Source: Oligoflexia bacterium
Lineage (GTDB): Bacteria > Bdellovibrionota_G > JALEGL01
Direction of reading: 5' to 3'
Length of the DNA: 64,000 bases
Assembly (NCBI GenBank): GCA_035326705.1
Contig: DAOLES010000001.1
Location: forward strand, 561,653-625,652
Positions 32,906 to 41,873 of this stretch are shown piece by piece (the first letter of the stretch is position 1; each line of letters opens with the position of its first letter). The notes under the pieces are model-generated. The model searched no databases, was not told where the DNA came from, and saw only the letters and a list, made by a program, of their open reading frames with translations. The translations under genes were made by a program, and so were the position numbers.

Positions 32906-33193
32906 TTATTTTTTATTAACAATTAACCCAAGAACAAACCCTATACCAGCGGCAATACCCAATGCTTTTAGGGGTTCTTTTTGAGTACCTTTAATGATAT
33001 CTTCACTTAAATCTTGAGTTTTTTGATTTACTTTTTTAGCTGTTTCTTCAAACTTTGGTTTTAATTCAGAAATAACATTTCCAAGCTCTTCGTATTCTTT
33101 TGAAAATAAGGTTTGTAAATCATCTTTTTGTTCTTGCGCAGCTTGTTTAAGTAAATCAAGTGCTTTTTTTATAGATGAAACATTTTTTGCCAT
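32906..33193 (-). CDS. DUF883 (ElaB/YqjD-like) membrane-anchored protein
   Basis: A 95-residue protein: a long amphipathic/coiled-coil N-terminal part (residues about 5-70) and a single C-terminal helix KEPLKALGIAAGIGFVLGLIVNKK, the DUF883 signature. The family's YqjD/ElaB members anchor inactive ribosomes to the inner membrane in stationary phase. Start supported by GAGAGGTG six bases upstream. It lies 12 bases after a small two-helix membrane protein gene, similar to the yqjD-yqjE arrangement in enterics though in reversed order. Confidence 0.85.
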   Translation of the reverse strand: MAKNVSSIKKALDLLKQAAQEQKDDLQTLFSKEYEELGNVISELKPKFEETAKKVNQKTQDLSEDIIKGTQKEPLKALGIAAGIGFVLGLIVNKK

Positions 33194-33205
33194 AATTACA
33201 CCTCT

Positions 33206-33592
33206 CTAATTGTTGTTGTTTTTATCTGTCTCTATGTAAGACAAAATTTCATTGATTCTAAGTAACTTTATCCAAAACCATTGTGAGCAAATGGCAAAAT
33301 ATGTCAGTATAACCGCTACCATGCTCACCAAAGCCAACCAAAATTGGATACTAGACGTATAAGCAGTTTCATTTGGAAAAATAACCAAAAAATATACCGT
33401 ACTGTAAACAATGGCCAGGATCATCAGAAAAAATCCACTCAGTGCCCACATAAATATTTTACGAACTTGCATGCCCAACTCTATGTATTTTGCTGCACAT
33501 TGAACCTGATAACGTTTGGTTTTATAACCAATCACTGGCTTAACAATATATTGAAAAATCATCATTAGCTTATATAAAGAATTTAGTCTCAT
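33206..33592 (-). CDS. Small two-helix inner membrane protein, 128 aa
   Basis: Two clear transmembrane segments, at about 44-71 (KIFMWALSGFFLMILAIVYSTVYFLVIF) and 82-108 (IQFWLALVSMVAVILTYFAICSQWFWI). They are preceded by a basic amphipathic N-terminus with an aromatic bias and followed by a short acidic/Asn tail. It shows holin/YqjE-like topology, but I cannot confirm membership. Co-directional and 12 bases upstream of the DUF883 gene, so the pair is probably one envelope-stress or stationary-phase unit. Ribosome binding site GGAG lies nine bases before the ATG. Confidence 0.75.
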   Translation of the reverse strand: MRLNSLYKLMMIFQYIVKPVIGYKTKRYQVQCAAKYIELGMQVRKIFMWALSGFFLMILAIVYSTVYFLVIFPNETAYTSSIQFWLALVSMVAVILTYFAICSQWFWIKLLRINEILSYIETDKNNNN

Positions 33593-33681
33593 TTATTTTA
33601 ACTCCATAGTGTTTCATATTCTTTTTGTAAAAGCTTGCAACCTAACCAAAGACAGTATGTAAATTTGCACAATAAAAAAGT

Positions 33682-35376
33682 TTACGCTTTATCATTATAC
33701 CTGATCAGATCAGTAGGAGTAACAACCCCTAAAAGCTTATTACTGCCTCTTTCAACAATAAATACACGCGGATCTCTTGATTGGTCTAGTTTCTCAATCA
33801 CTGTTCTAGCAGTTTCATCATCAAAAGCAATACATGATTTAAGTTTCATCACTTCATCTACCTTTTTTTGACCATGTTTTTTTTGCAACATCTCTAAATC
33901 AAAATAAGAAATCACCCCAAGCAACAAACCATCTTTACCCAAAACTGGATAAACACTATGTTTACTCTGTCTAGCTTTTTGCCAAGCATTAATCACCAAT
34001 GTTCCAGATTTAATATAATCGATCTGGGTCACCATAATTTTTGCAACCGATGTCATCTCAAAAGGATCAACCTTAAAGTCCATCGCAAAAGGTAGTTTTT
34101 TCTGTTGTAAATGTCGTGCATACAAAGAAAACTTACCCAATAAGACCATGGATACCTGATCTGCAACCACACAAGCAAACATTACTGGCAGGATAATGGA
34201 GTAGTTTCTTGTCATCTCAAATAAAATAACGATTGAAAAAAATGTCCCCCGTGATGCTGCAGCAAAAAAACTGCCCATCCCCACCAATGCATAAGCTCCA
34301 TAAGGCATTGTACTGTGGGGAAACAAAGCATGTACAAAAACACCATAAATCCCACCAACCAATGCTCCCATAAATAAAGAAGGTGCAAACACACCCCCTG
34401 AGCCCCCGCTACCAAGGGTTAATCCTACCGATAAAATTTTTAATAAGAACAAGGGTAACAATAAATAAATCGCCAATTTTTGTTGAAGAATCGCATTCGC
34501 TGCTTCATAGCCGCCGCCATACAACTGCGGAAAAAAATAGGCCATCGCACCAACCAACACACCCCCAACCACAGCTCGCAACCAGGCATTTTTAACCAGC
34601 TGTTGAATTTTATTTTCAACCCAATCGATACCATTGACAAATATATATGCTCCTAGCCCTGTTATAATCCCTAGAAATAAATAAAAAATTATTTCCGAAT
34701 TGGTTCTAAGAGAAAACTCTCGTACTGAAAATGCAGGCTGATCGCCAAGATAATAGCGAGAAATCAAGGTAGCAAAGACAGTAGAAACAACCAGTGGGAT
34801 AAAAGATTTGGCTCGCCATTCGAGTAAAATTAACTCAATAGCAAAAATCACACCTGCGATGGGTGTATTAAAAGTAGCTGCTATTCCTGCTGACGCACCA
34901 CAGGCAACCAAAATTTTTAAATTCTCTTGTTTTAAACCTAGACTTTGGCCTAAAAAAGAACCTATAGCAGCGCCAATCTGAACAATAGGGCCTTCTCTTC
35001 CTAATCCCCCACCTGCTCCAATCGTTAAACTTGAAGCTAAGGTTTTAACCAAAGCAACTGGCTTACGAATAACACCAGACTTGTGTTGAACTGCTGCAAT
35101 AACTTCTGGGACGCCATGGCCTCTGGCTTCAGAAGCAAATTTTTCAATTAATGCATGCGATAAAACAAAACCAATCACCGGCAAAAAAATAAACCACACT
35201 TCTTTTGTCTGTTCTAAATGATCAATTAAATTAAAGCTGATTTCTTGTCTAAATAAAATATTTTGCACAAAGCCAATCATTGCCCTAAAAGCGATTGCTC
35301 CTAAAGCTGACACAACACCAACCAATAAAGCATATATATTTAAACGATAATTAAACTGTTGCCCTATTTTATCCAT
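33682..35376 (-). CDS. ClC-family chloride channel or Cl-/H+ antiporter with CBS domains
   Basis: A 564-residue ClC protein. Anion-selectivity motifs: GHGVPEVI (in place of GSGIP), GREGPIVQIG with the gating Glu, and GGVFAPSLFMGALVGG. IFAIELILLEW places Glu where the internal proton-transfer Glu of antiporter ClCs lies, so H+-coupled exchange is likely. Residues about 440-564 are a tandem CBS pair (VAKIMVTQIDYIKSGTLVINA..., VMKLKSCIAFDDETARTVIEKL...RDPRVFIVERGSNKLLGVVTPTDLIRYN). Such C-terminal CBS pairs often bind adenine nucleotides. The ATG is preceded by TATAAA then six T residues, with no ribosome binding site. Confidence 0.93.
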   Translation of the reverse strand: MDKIGQQFNYRLNIYALLVGVVSALGAIAFRAMIGFVQNILFRQEISFNLIDHLEQTKEVWFIFLPVIGFVLSHALIEKFASEARGHGVPEVIAAVQHKSGVIRKPVALVKTLASSLTIGAGGGLGREGPIVQIGAAIGSFLGQSLGLKQENLKILVACGASAGIAATFNTPIAGVIFAIELILLEWRAKSFIPLVVSTVFATLISRYYLGDQPAFSVREFSLRTNSEIIFYLFLGIITGLGAYIFVNGIDWVENKIQQLVKNAWLRAVVGGVLVGAMAYFFPQLYGGGYEAANAILQQKLAIYLLLPLFLLKILSVGLTLGSGGSGGVFAPSLFMGALVGGIYGVFVHALFPHSTMPYGAYALVGMGSFFAAASRGTFFSIVILFEMTRNYSIILPVMFACVVADQVSMVLLGKFSLYARHLQQKKLPFAMDFKVDPFEMTSVAKIMVTQIDYIKSGTLVINAWQKARQSKHSVYPVLGKDGLLLGVISYFDLEMLQKKHGQKKVDEVMKLKSCIAFDDETARTVIEKLDQSRDPRVFIVERGSNKLLGVVTPTDLIRYNDKA

Positions 35377-35382
35377 AAAAAA

Positions 35383-35388
35383 TTTATA
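35383..35388 (-). promoter_or_regulatory. -10 element of leaderless ClC gene
   Basis: On the minus strand TATAAA ends exactly six bases (TTTTTT) before the ATG at 35376. No Shine-Dalgarno sequence. No good -35 hexamer was found, so an activator or extended element may be needed. Confidence 0.45.
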
Positions 35389-35433
35389 CCTAGTCCTACT
35401 ATTCTTTTATTTATTCCTCTAAAACCTTTTCAA

Positions 35434-37038
35434 TCAAACTGGTTCAAACACTTTTTGCAAAAGATTTTTCATTGTTGCTACTTTTTTAAGATAATCTCTT
35501 TTTTGCTTTTCTATAACCTTAGGGGATAACTGATTTTTTTCATGAAGAACTTTTAATACCTCATCAATAATTTCCACTCCACTTGATTGGGTATAAAAAA
35601 GACTGGTTCTCCGCATCATATAATCTTCAAGGGTTTTACAATGTTCATGTTCAATTGAATAAATCAGTTCTTGAGGATAATAAGAAAATGATTTAATCCA
35701 AGGTTTAATATCAATCTGATCTTTAGTATTAAAATAAACTTGTAGTTGTTGCCAAGACTTACCATATCGTTTTAAAAAATCTTCTGCGTGTTCTTTATTT
35801 ATTCTTAACTTATTTATAAGCTCAGCTTTATTAGTTTGAATAAAATTTTCTAAATCTTCTTTGGGTGAATTTGTTAGTGGTAGTGATTCTGAATCGCATT
35901 GTGTATCTTTATTTAAATATTGTAGAATTTCTGCTACAACTTTTTCACCAACTTCTCTAAACACCGTATATTTACCCCCCACAATATTCCACATACCCTC
36001 CAAGGTAGGTTCAATTTCATAGCCTCTGGACAATTCTTGACTGCTTTTAGAATTGCGCATCACCAATGGCCGAACACCAGCCATCAAAGCAACTGGCTTT
36101 AATTGACTCAAATAATCAGATTTAACATAATGCTGCAGAGCCTGTTTAATATAGTTAACATCATTTTCATTGGCATGAATATCTTCTAAGCTTTGTTGAT
36201 ACTCAGTATCTGTTGTACCCACTAATATTCTATTCTTTTTCCAAGGTAGAATAAAAAAAATCCTTTTTTCATTGGGCACTTCCAACAAAAAAGCTTCTTT
36301 TAAACAAATATCTGTTTCAAACAACACATGCACACCCTTGCCAAATTTTACATTATAGCGTGAAATGTGCTTTATTTTTTGATCAATATCATTTACCCAT
36401 GGTCCAGCTGCATTAACAACTGTTTTTGCTGTTACTGTACTACTGACTCCATTTGATTCAATTTGAAGATAAAAGCAATCATCCTTTTTTTTTACATTCT
36501 TTACTTCAGTGTAATTTAAACAATTGAGTCCTTTTTTTTGTGCATCCAATAACCAGTCTAAGCCCAGTCTAAAATCATCGGTTCTCGCGTCATAATAAAA
36601 GGCTGCTTTATTAAAGTTCTCTTTAAGGAAGCTATATTTTTTTTGAATACTTTGCCCTTCTTCTACACCAAAAGAACCTATTATTTTCCTGCCTGCCAAC
36701 ATTTTATACATCCACAAACCTAGTCGATAGATAAAAAATGGCCTACTGTTACTGCTGTATCTGGGTATAAAAAACTTAAGTGGATAAACAGCATGCTTGG
36801 CACTTTTTAAAATTGTCTTTCTTTCAAAGAGAGCTTCATGAACCAGTTTCAGTTCCAGTGACTCTAAATACCTTAAACCACCGTGAATTAATTTTGAACT
36901 TTGACTGCTGGTGGCATTTAAAAAATCTTTCTTTTCACACAGTAAAACTTTTAAGCCTTGCAATACTGCCTCTCTTGCAACGCCAGCTCCTTGAATTCCA
37001 CCACCAATAATCAATAAATCATAGTCTGTTTCTTGCAT
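35434..37038 (-). CDS. glpD: Aerobic glycerol-3-phosphate dehydrogenase
   Basis: FAD-dependent membrane-associated enzyme that oxidises sn-glycerol-3-phosphate to dihydroxyacetone phosphate and feeds electrons to quinones. The 534 residues have the N-terminal FAD loop DLLIIGGGIQGAGVAREA, the GlpD motif ATSSQSSKLIHGGLRYLE (about 42-59), the NAAGPWVND segment, PWKKNRILVGTTDTEY, and GGKYTVFREVGEKV. A C-terminal alpha-helical domain follows (from about 390). No glpK or glpF is nearby. Divergent from acs. The ATG at 37038 lacks a clear ribosome binding site. Confidence 0.95.
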   Translation of the reverse strand: MQETDYDLLIIGGGIQGAGVAREAVLQGLKVLLCEKKDFLNATSSQSSKLIHGGLRYLESLELKLVHEALFERKTILKSAKHAVYPLKFFIPRYSSNSRPFFIYRLGLWMYKMLAGRKIIGSFGVEEGQSIQKKYSFLKENFNKAAFYYDARTDDFRLGLDWLLDAQKKGLNCLNYTEVKNVKKKDDCFYLQIESNGVSSTVTAKTVVNAAGPWVNDIDQKIKHISRYNVKFGKGVHVLFETDICLKEAFLLEVPNEKRIFFILPWKKNRILVGTTDTEYQQSLEDIHANENDVNYIKQALQHYVKSDYLSQLKPVALMAGVRPLVMRNSKSSQELSRGYEIEPTLEGMWNIVGGKYTVFREVGEKVVAEILQYLNKDTQCDSESLPLTNSPKEDLENFIQTNKAELINKLRINKEHAEDFLKRYGKSWQQLQVYFNTKDQIDIKPWIKSFSYYPQELIYSIEHEHCKTLEDYMMRRTSLFYTQSSGVEIIDEVLKVLHEKNQLSPKVIEKQKRDYLKKVATMKNLLQKVFEPV

Positions 37039-37145
37039 GCATAAAATACTTTAATGGCTTTATAGGGCTGGGTACAGTATTTTATCTCTTAAAATAGATT
37101 ATACTTAGAATTGAGTTTGGATATTTTATTCATTGTAAGCAGAAG

Positions 37146-37176
37146 AATAATCTAAATATGCCTTAGATTATTTTTT
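37146..37176 (+). terminator. Terminator-like hairpin upstream of acs
   Basis: AATAATCTAA (37146-37155) and TTAGATTATT (37163-37172) form a perfect 10-base stem with a 7-base loop and are followed by TTTTG on the plus strand. It lies 30 bases before the acs ATG. It could stop read-through from upstream, or attenuate a longer acs transcript. Confidence 0.5.
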
Positions 37177-37194
37177 GATGTTAAAAATCTTTGC

Positions 37195-37200
37195 TATACA
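37195..37200 (+). promoter_or_regulatory. -10 element of leaderless acs mRNA
   Basis: TATACA ends exactly six bases (TTTAAA) before ATG 37207. No Shine-Dalgarno sequence is present. A -35 at 17 bases spacing would overlap the T-run of the hairpin (TTTTTG, 37172-37177). Confidence 0.45.
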
Positions 37201-37206
37201 TTTAAA

Positions 37207-39156
37207 ATGAGCAAAATCAAACGCTACTCTCCTCTGGCGGAAATTCAAAAAGACGCCCATATTCAATCGTTCTCTGATTATCAGAAACTTTACCAACAAT
37301 CACTCAACAATATAGAAAGTTTCTGGCATGAGCAGGCAAAAAACATTTTCTGGTCTGAGCCTTACCAACAGGTTAAAGCAACCAACTTTAATGATGCTGC
37401 AATAGAATGGTTTGTCCAAGGTAAGCTTAATGCTTGTTACAATTGTGTTGACAGGCATGTTGAAGCCGGCTTAGGTCAAAAAACAGCTTTAATATGGGCT
37501 AAAGATGAAGCGGGGCAATATGAACATATTAGTTATCAAACCTTACTAGAAAAGGTTAGCCAATTGGCAAACACCCTTAAAGCTCATGGTGTTGAAAAAG
37601 GTGACCGTGTCTGTATTTACATGCCCATGGTACCCCACACAATTTTTTCAATGCTGGCTTGCGCCAGAATTGGTGCCATACATTCAGTGGTATTTGCCGG
37701 TTTTAGCAGTGAAGCCTTAAAAGACAGAATTATAGATTCTGGTAGCAAAGTCTTGTTAACCGCCAATGAAGGTTTACGAGGCGGGCGCAGTATTGCATTA
37801 AAAAACATTGTTGATAAAGCTTTAGAAGGACAAGATATTGTGCAAAGTGTGTTGGTATATCAACACACAACAACAAATGTAAATATGCAAGATGCAAGAG
37901 ACTATGACTTAAAAGAACAAATGCAAAAACAAAGCACGGACTGTCCTGTTGAATGGGTAGACAGCGAAGATCCTTTGTTTATTTTATATACATCTGGTAG
38001 CACTGGTAAACCCAAAGGTCTGTTGCATACAACCGGTGGCTATATGGTATATACCTCAAATACCCATAAATGGGTTTTTGACCATCACCCAAATGATATT
38101 TATTTTTGTGCCGCAGATGTCGGTTGGATTACTGGACACTCCTATATTGTCTATGGTCCACTGGCCAATGCCGCAACAAGCGTTATTTTTGAATCCACTC
38201 CCGTTTATCCCAATGCAGGTCGTTACTGGCAAATTGTTCAAGACTTGAAGGTTAATATTTTTTATACCGCTCCTACTGCTTTACGAGCTATTGCAGCTGA
38301 AGGTAATGCATGGGTTACTGAACATGACCGATCAAGCTTGCGTATCTTGGGCAGCGTAGGAGAACCCATCAATCCAGAAATTTGGAAATGGTATTATGAC
38401 ATTGTCGGTGAAAAACGTTGTGCAATTGTTGATACTTGGTGGCAAACTGAAACCGGTGGTATTCTTATTTCACCCTTACCCGGAGCCACACCAACCAAAC
38501 CTGGCTGTGCTACTTTACCTTTGTTTGGTATCAAGCCACAAATTCTAGACAATGAGGGCCAAATTATTGTGGGAGAAGGTGAAGGTGCTTTATGCATAGC
38601 AGATTCTTGGCCTGGCCAAGCTAGAACTATTTATAAAGACCACAAACGTTTTTATGAAACCTACTTTTCACAACACAAGGGCTATTATTTTACCGGAGAT
38701 GGCGCAAAAAGAGATGCCGATGGCTATCTCTGGATAACAGGTAGAATGGATGATGTGATCAATGTTTCTGGGCATCGCCTTGGTACTGCTGAAATAGAAA
38801 GTGCTATTGTTGAGCACCATGATGTTGCTGAATCTGCTGTTATTGGCATACCCCATGACATCAAGGGTACAACCATATATGCTTATGTTGTCTTAAATCA
38901 TGAGTTCAGTGAGAGTAATGCTGAACAATGGCCTGATCTTATCAAGAATCAAGTCAAAACCTTGATTGGTTCATTTGCAAGACCTGAACATGTACAAATT
39001 TGTAATGCACTACCAAAAACTAGAAGTGGTAAAGTGATGCGTAGAATTTTAAGAAAAATTGCACACAAAGATTTTGATAGTTTGGGAGACACTTCCACGC
39101 TAGCCAACCCAGAGTGCGTTGAAAGCTTAATTGAACAACGCAAGCAAATGACTTAA
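37207..39156 (+). CDS. acs: Acetyl-CoA synthetase (AMP-forming)
   Basis: Activates acetate to acetyl-CoA via acetyl-AMP. The 649-residue length is typical. Motifs: P-loop-like YTSGSTGKPKGLLHTTGGY (about 261-279), the acetate-pocket DVGWITGHSYIVYGPL, DTWWQTETGG, GDGAKRDADGYLWITGRMDDVINVSGHRLGTAEIES, and the C-terminal PKTRSGKVMRRILR, whose Lys is the site inactivated by acetylation in regulated homologues. Divergent from glpD. A terminator-like hairpin and a -10 element immediately upstream of the ATG suggest a leaderless message. Confidence 0.97.
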   Translation: MSKIKRYSPLAEIQKDAHIQSFSDYQKLYQQSLNNIESFWHEQAKNIFWSEPYQQVKATNFNDAAIEWFVQGKLNACYNCVDRHVEAGLGQKTALIWAKDEAGQYEHISYQTLLEKVSQLANTLKAHGVEKGDRVCIYMPMVPHTIFSMLACARIGAIHSVVFAGFSSEALKDRIIDSGSKVLLTANEGLRGGRSIALKNIVDKALEGQDIVQSVLVYQHTTTNVNMQDARDYDLKEQMQKQSTDCPVEWVDSEDPLFILYTSGSTGKPKGLLHTTGGYMVYTSNTHKWVFDHHPNDIYFCAADVGWITGHSYIVYGPLANAATSVIFESTPVYPNAGRYWQIVQDLKVNIFYTAPTALRAIAAEGNAWVTEHDRSSLRILGSVGEPINPEIWKWYYDIVGEKRCAIVDTWWQTETGGILISPLPGATPTKPGCATLPLFGIKPQILDNEGQIIVGEGEGALCIADSWPGQARTIYKDHKRFYETYFSQHKGYYFTGDGAKRDADGYLWITGRMDDVINVSGHRLGTAEIESAIVEHHDVAESAVIGIPHDIKGTTIYAYVVLNHEFSESNAEQWPDLIKNQVKTLIGSFARPEHVQICNALPKTRSGKVMRRILRKIAHKDFDSLGDTSTLANPECVESLIEQRKQMT

Positions 39157-39160
39157 CTCG

Positions 39161-39742
39161 TCATTTGATATACATCAGATAGTAAAGTAGTCCGGCCAAT
39201 GACCCACCCAAGTGTGCGCCGTGGCCAATACCCAGCCCACCGCCTTTAGTTTGGGCAATTAAACCCCAAACATCAATACCAATAAAAAGCATGGAGCCAA
39301 TCAAGGCCGGTACAGGTACAATTCCAAACAACAAAATTTTCTCTTTAGGAAACTTTAAAGCAAATAATAAAATGACCCCGGCAATAGCTCCAGAAGCTCC
39401 AACAGCAGGTAGCTCTGCTTGGTTCATTAAAAATTTGCTAACAACAGCATGCGCCAAGGAACCAATAATAGCTGCAAAAATATAAAAGCGCCAAAATGAT
39501 GTTTTTCCAACAATATGTTCTAATACTGGCCCAAAACTATTTAATACAAACATATTAATCAACAAATGCCATAATTCAATATGAGAAAATGCAGAAGTGA
39601 CTAATGTCCAAAACCTACTTTGACTTAAAGCAAGCCAACTCACGGTAAAGTTTTCAAACATAAACTCTCTGGGCAAGGTCCGCCAGAGTAAAAAAACTAT
39701 AACATTTAGCGCAATACACAATGGAACAAAACTTTTTATCAC
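39161..39742 (-). CDS. Rhomboid-family intramembrane serine protease
   Basis: A six-helix rhomboid. The catalytic Ser is in AVGASGAIAGVI and the catalytic His in GIGHGAHLGGSLAGLLYYL; LWHLLINMFVLNSFGPVLE is the conserved helix-2 motif (His and Asn). The open frame extends to 39886, overlapping the divergent Sua5 gene. The GTG at 39742 is preferred because it gives a compact 194-residue protein starting VIKSFVPLCIALNVIVFLL with the first helix, but start confidence is low. It cleaves transmembrane segments of unknown substrates. Convergent with acs, only four bases apart. Confidence 0.85.
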   Translation of the reverse strand: MIKSFVPLCIALNVIVFLLWRTLPREFMFENFTVSWLALSQSRFWTLVTSAFSHIELWHLLINMFVLNSFGPVLEHIVGKTSFWRFYIFAAIIGSLAHAVVSKFLMNQAELPAVGASGAIAGVILLFALKFPKEKILLFGIVPVPALIGSMLFIGIDVWGLIAQTKGGGLGIGHGAHLGGSLAGLLYYLMYIK

Positions 39743-39840
39743 AATCCTTACTATGTAACATAAATATAGATAAAAATTAACTTTATGAGCAGTATCAATT
39801 GCGCATACCGATTTTAATAAAACTATGATAAAGCAAGCCC

Positions 39841-40785
39841 GTGACCCATAATATAACAAATATTGATCACAACATTGAGCAAGCATTGTTAGCCTTTAAA
39901 CAGAAAAAGCTTGTGGCCATCCCCACTGAAACTGTTTATGGCTTGGCGGCACCCATTAATAATGAAGCATTAATTCATAAAATTTTCAGCCTTAAGGAAA
40001 GACCCTTTTTTGATCCTTTGATTATTCATGTTGCCTCTATTGAACAAGCCAAAAGCTTAACAACTCAATGGACAGAAACGGCTCAAATGATTGCGCACAC
40101 CTTTTGGCCAGGTCCTTTGACCATAATTCTGCCCAAAAAAGAACATGTGTCTGATATGATTACTGCCGGTTTACCTACGGTGGGAATCCGCTTTCCAAAA
40201 CATCCACTAACGCAAAAGCTTATTAAATCATTGGGCGTTCCTTTGGCTGCTCCAAGTGCCAATAAATTCAAACAAACCAGCCCAACCCAAGTAGAACATG
40301 TAAAAAAAGCTTTTTTAGAACAAGATGTTTATATTTTAGATGGTGGCCCATGCACAGTAGGTATAGAGTCAACCATAGTTGATTTAAGTCAAACACCCAT
40401 AAAGATCTTACGGCCAGGGATGCTAAACAAAAAGGACTTTGCGGCCATAGGTATTGATTGTACAGAAATAAAACATACAAGTTCTATTGAAGCACCAGGC
40501 ATGATGGAAGATCACTACATGCCAAGCAAACCTTTATTTTTAACATCAACTTTTGATTTATCGATTGTAACGAATTTTTTAAACACTAAAAAAATTAAAC
40601 GTTATGCTGAGTTAAAACTTCCTGATGACCCAATTATGGCAGCACGAAAGCTTTACAGTTTATTGCACCAAGATATTCACCAGGATTCATTTGTCTGCCA
40701 TATAAAATCTTCTTGGCAAAAAGATCCTCAATGGTTTGGTATCTTAGACCGATTAAAAAAAGCTTCCTCAGCTATTATTGACTAA
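39841..40785 (+). CDS. Threonylcarbamoyl-AMP synthase, Sua5/YrdC family
   Basis: Makes L-threonylcarbamoyl-AMP, the first step of the universal t6A37 tRNA modification. The 314 residues contain the YrdC domain (KKLVAIPTETVYGLAAPINN, IFSLKERPFFDPLIIHV, FWPGPLTIILP, GLPTVGIRFPKHPL, PLAAPSANKFKQTSPT) and a C-terminal SUA5 domain (from about residue 215, SIEAPGMMEDHYMPSKPLFL). It is therefore the long Sua5 type rather than short TsaC. GTG start at 39841; no strong ribosome binding site. Convergent with the alkD-like gene. Confidence 0.93.
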   Translation: MTHNITNIDHNIEQALLAFKQKKLVAIPTETVYGLAAPINNEALIHKIFSLKERPFFDPLIIHVASIEQAKSLTTQWTETAQMIAHTFWPGPLTIILPKKEHVSDMITAGLPTVGIRFPKHPLTQKLIKSLGVPLAAPSANKFKQTSPTQVEHVKKAFLEQDVYILDGGPCTVGIESTIVDLSQTPIKILRPGMLNKKDFAAIGIDCTEIKHTSSIEAPGMMEDHYMPSKPLFLTSTFDLSIVTNFLNTKKIKRYAELKLPDDPIMAARKLYSLLHQDIHQDSFVCHIKSSWQKDPQWFGILDRLKKASSAIID

Positions 40786-40791
40786 CTGATC

Positions 40792-41484
40792 TTACCACAA
40801 AGAATTCAATATTTTTTTTCTCTCGGTCTGGGGATATTTTTCAATAGCATAGCGCAACATGGTTCTAGGCATAACCTTGTAATGCTTTTTTAAAAATGTG
40901 TCTTCTGTTGCTTTTGATTTATTACCAATTTCTCGTAACATCCACCCCACCACTTTATGAATCAAATCATGTTTGTCATTCAATAATATTTCTGCCAAAT
41001 TTAAAGCATCTTCAAATTGTTTTCTTTGAATAAAGTAATAAGTGGACATCATACTGATTCTCTTGGTCCACAAATCTTTTGACTTTGACCACTTGTACAA
41101 AATAGATCTATCTTTTTCAAAAAGATAAGGACCAATAATTTTATGACAGCTGGTATCTACCAAATCCCAGTTATTGATGTTTTTAAAATTATTAATATAC
41201 ATTTTATAAACTTGATCTGGACTGTTTTTATATTGATGAATTAAAATAAATAAAGCCATCAATCTTTTTTCATGCCATTTTGAATCTAAAAGTTTTTGAA
41301 CAGCACTCAAATCAATATTTTTATATTGTTTGGCAAGCTTTCTAAGAGCAGGAACACGAATACCTAAAAAACAATCACCTTCACCATACTCGCCTTTTGC
41401 CGTTTTAAAAAACCTCTGCGCATGTTCAGCGTAAGTTTTATTTTTTAAAGCATTAAGTTCTTTATCAATCGCTAACAAGCTCAT
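40792..41484 (-). CDS. AlkD-like DNA alkylation repair glycosylase
   Basis: A 230-residue all-alpha HEAT-like repeat protein. The AlkD signature residues are visible: DCFLGIRVPALRKLAKQY near the N-terminus, NNWDLVDTSCHKIIG with the Trp and catalytic-region Asp, and LWTKRISMMSTYYFI with the second Trp. AlkD enzymes excise positively charged N3- and N7-alkylpurines without flipping the base. It ends a four-gene operon radD-GFA-DUF1428-alkD with gaps of only 3 to 22 bases, which argues for a damage-repair role in response to alkylating or aldehyde stress. Confidence 0.9.
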   Translation of the reverse strand: MSLLAIDKELNALKNKTYAEHAQRFFKTAKGEYGEGDCFLGIRVPALRKLAKQYKNIDLSAVQKLLDSKWHEKRLMALFILIHQYKNSPDQVYKMYINNFKNINNWDLVDTSCHKIIGPYLFEKDRSILYKWSKSKDLWTKRISMMSTYYFIQRKQFEDALNLAEILLNDKHDLIHKVVGWMLREIGNKSKATEDTFLKKHYKVMPRTMLRYAIEKYPQTERKKILNSLW

Positions 41485-41487
41485 TTA

Positions 41488-41868
41488 TTACAACTTAGTT
41501 TGATCAATTGCGCCTAGAGCCGTAATACTGGAAAATCCTCCCCAATACATACGCTGCATATCAAAGGGAGCATTATCAAAATCAACATCTTTGAACCGGG
41601 GATCTTCCATGGCTTTTTTATTTACCGTATCTCTATCTTCTTTATTTTTGTAAACAGCAAAACCTGTTACCAAAACTTCATCCTCTTTTAAATCAACACT
41701 TCTATAATAAGAGGTGACTTCACCTAAATTAACATCGTCAGCCAAAGCTTCTGTGTAAAATAAAGCTCCATGATCTAGCCAAACTTCTGACGATAATTGA
41801 GATAGTACTTTGTATTCATCTAAACGATCTTTTTTAACAGGGATAACATAGGCATCAATATAAAACAT
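41488..41868 (-). CDS. DUF1428 family protein
   Basis: A 126-residue ferredoxin-like (dimeric alpha-beta barrel) protein matching DUF1428: MFYIDAYVIPVKKDRLDEYKVLSQLSSEVWLDHGALFYTEALADDV, DEVLVTGFAVYKNKEDRDTVNKKAMEDPRF and DMQRMYWGGFSSI. Function unknown; fold relatives include small monooxygenases and dehydratases. It sits between the GFA gene (five bases) and the alkD-like gene (three bases), so it is probably co-regulated with DNA repair. Confidence 0.9.
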   Translation of the reverse strand: MFYIDAYVIPVKKDRLDEYKVLSQLSSEVWLDHGALFYTEALADDVNLGEVTSYYRSVDLKEDEVLVTGFAVYKNKEDRDTVNKKAMEDPRFKDVDFDNAPFDMQRMYWGGFSSITALGAIDQTKL

Positions 41869-41873
41869 ATGGC

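Noticed and set aside
39743..39886. Longer N-terminus for the rhomboid protein
   Set aside because: Would overlap the divergent Sua5 coding region and adds a non-rhomboid, Cys-rich stretch.
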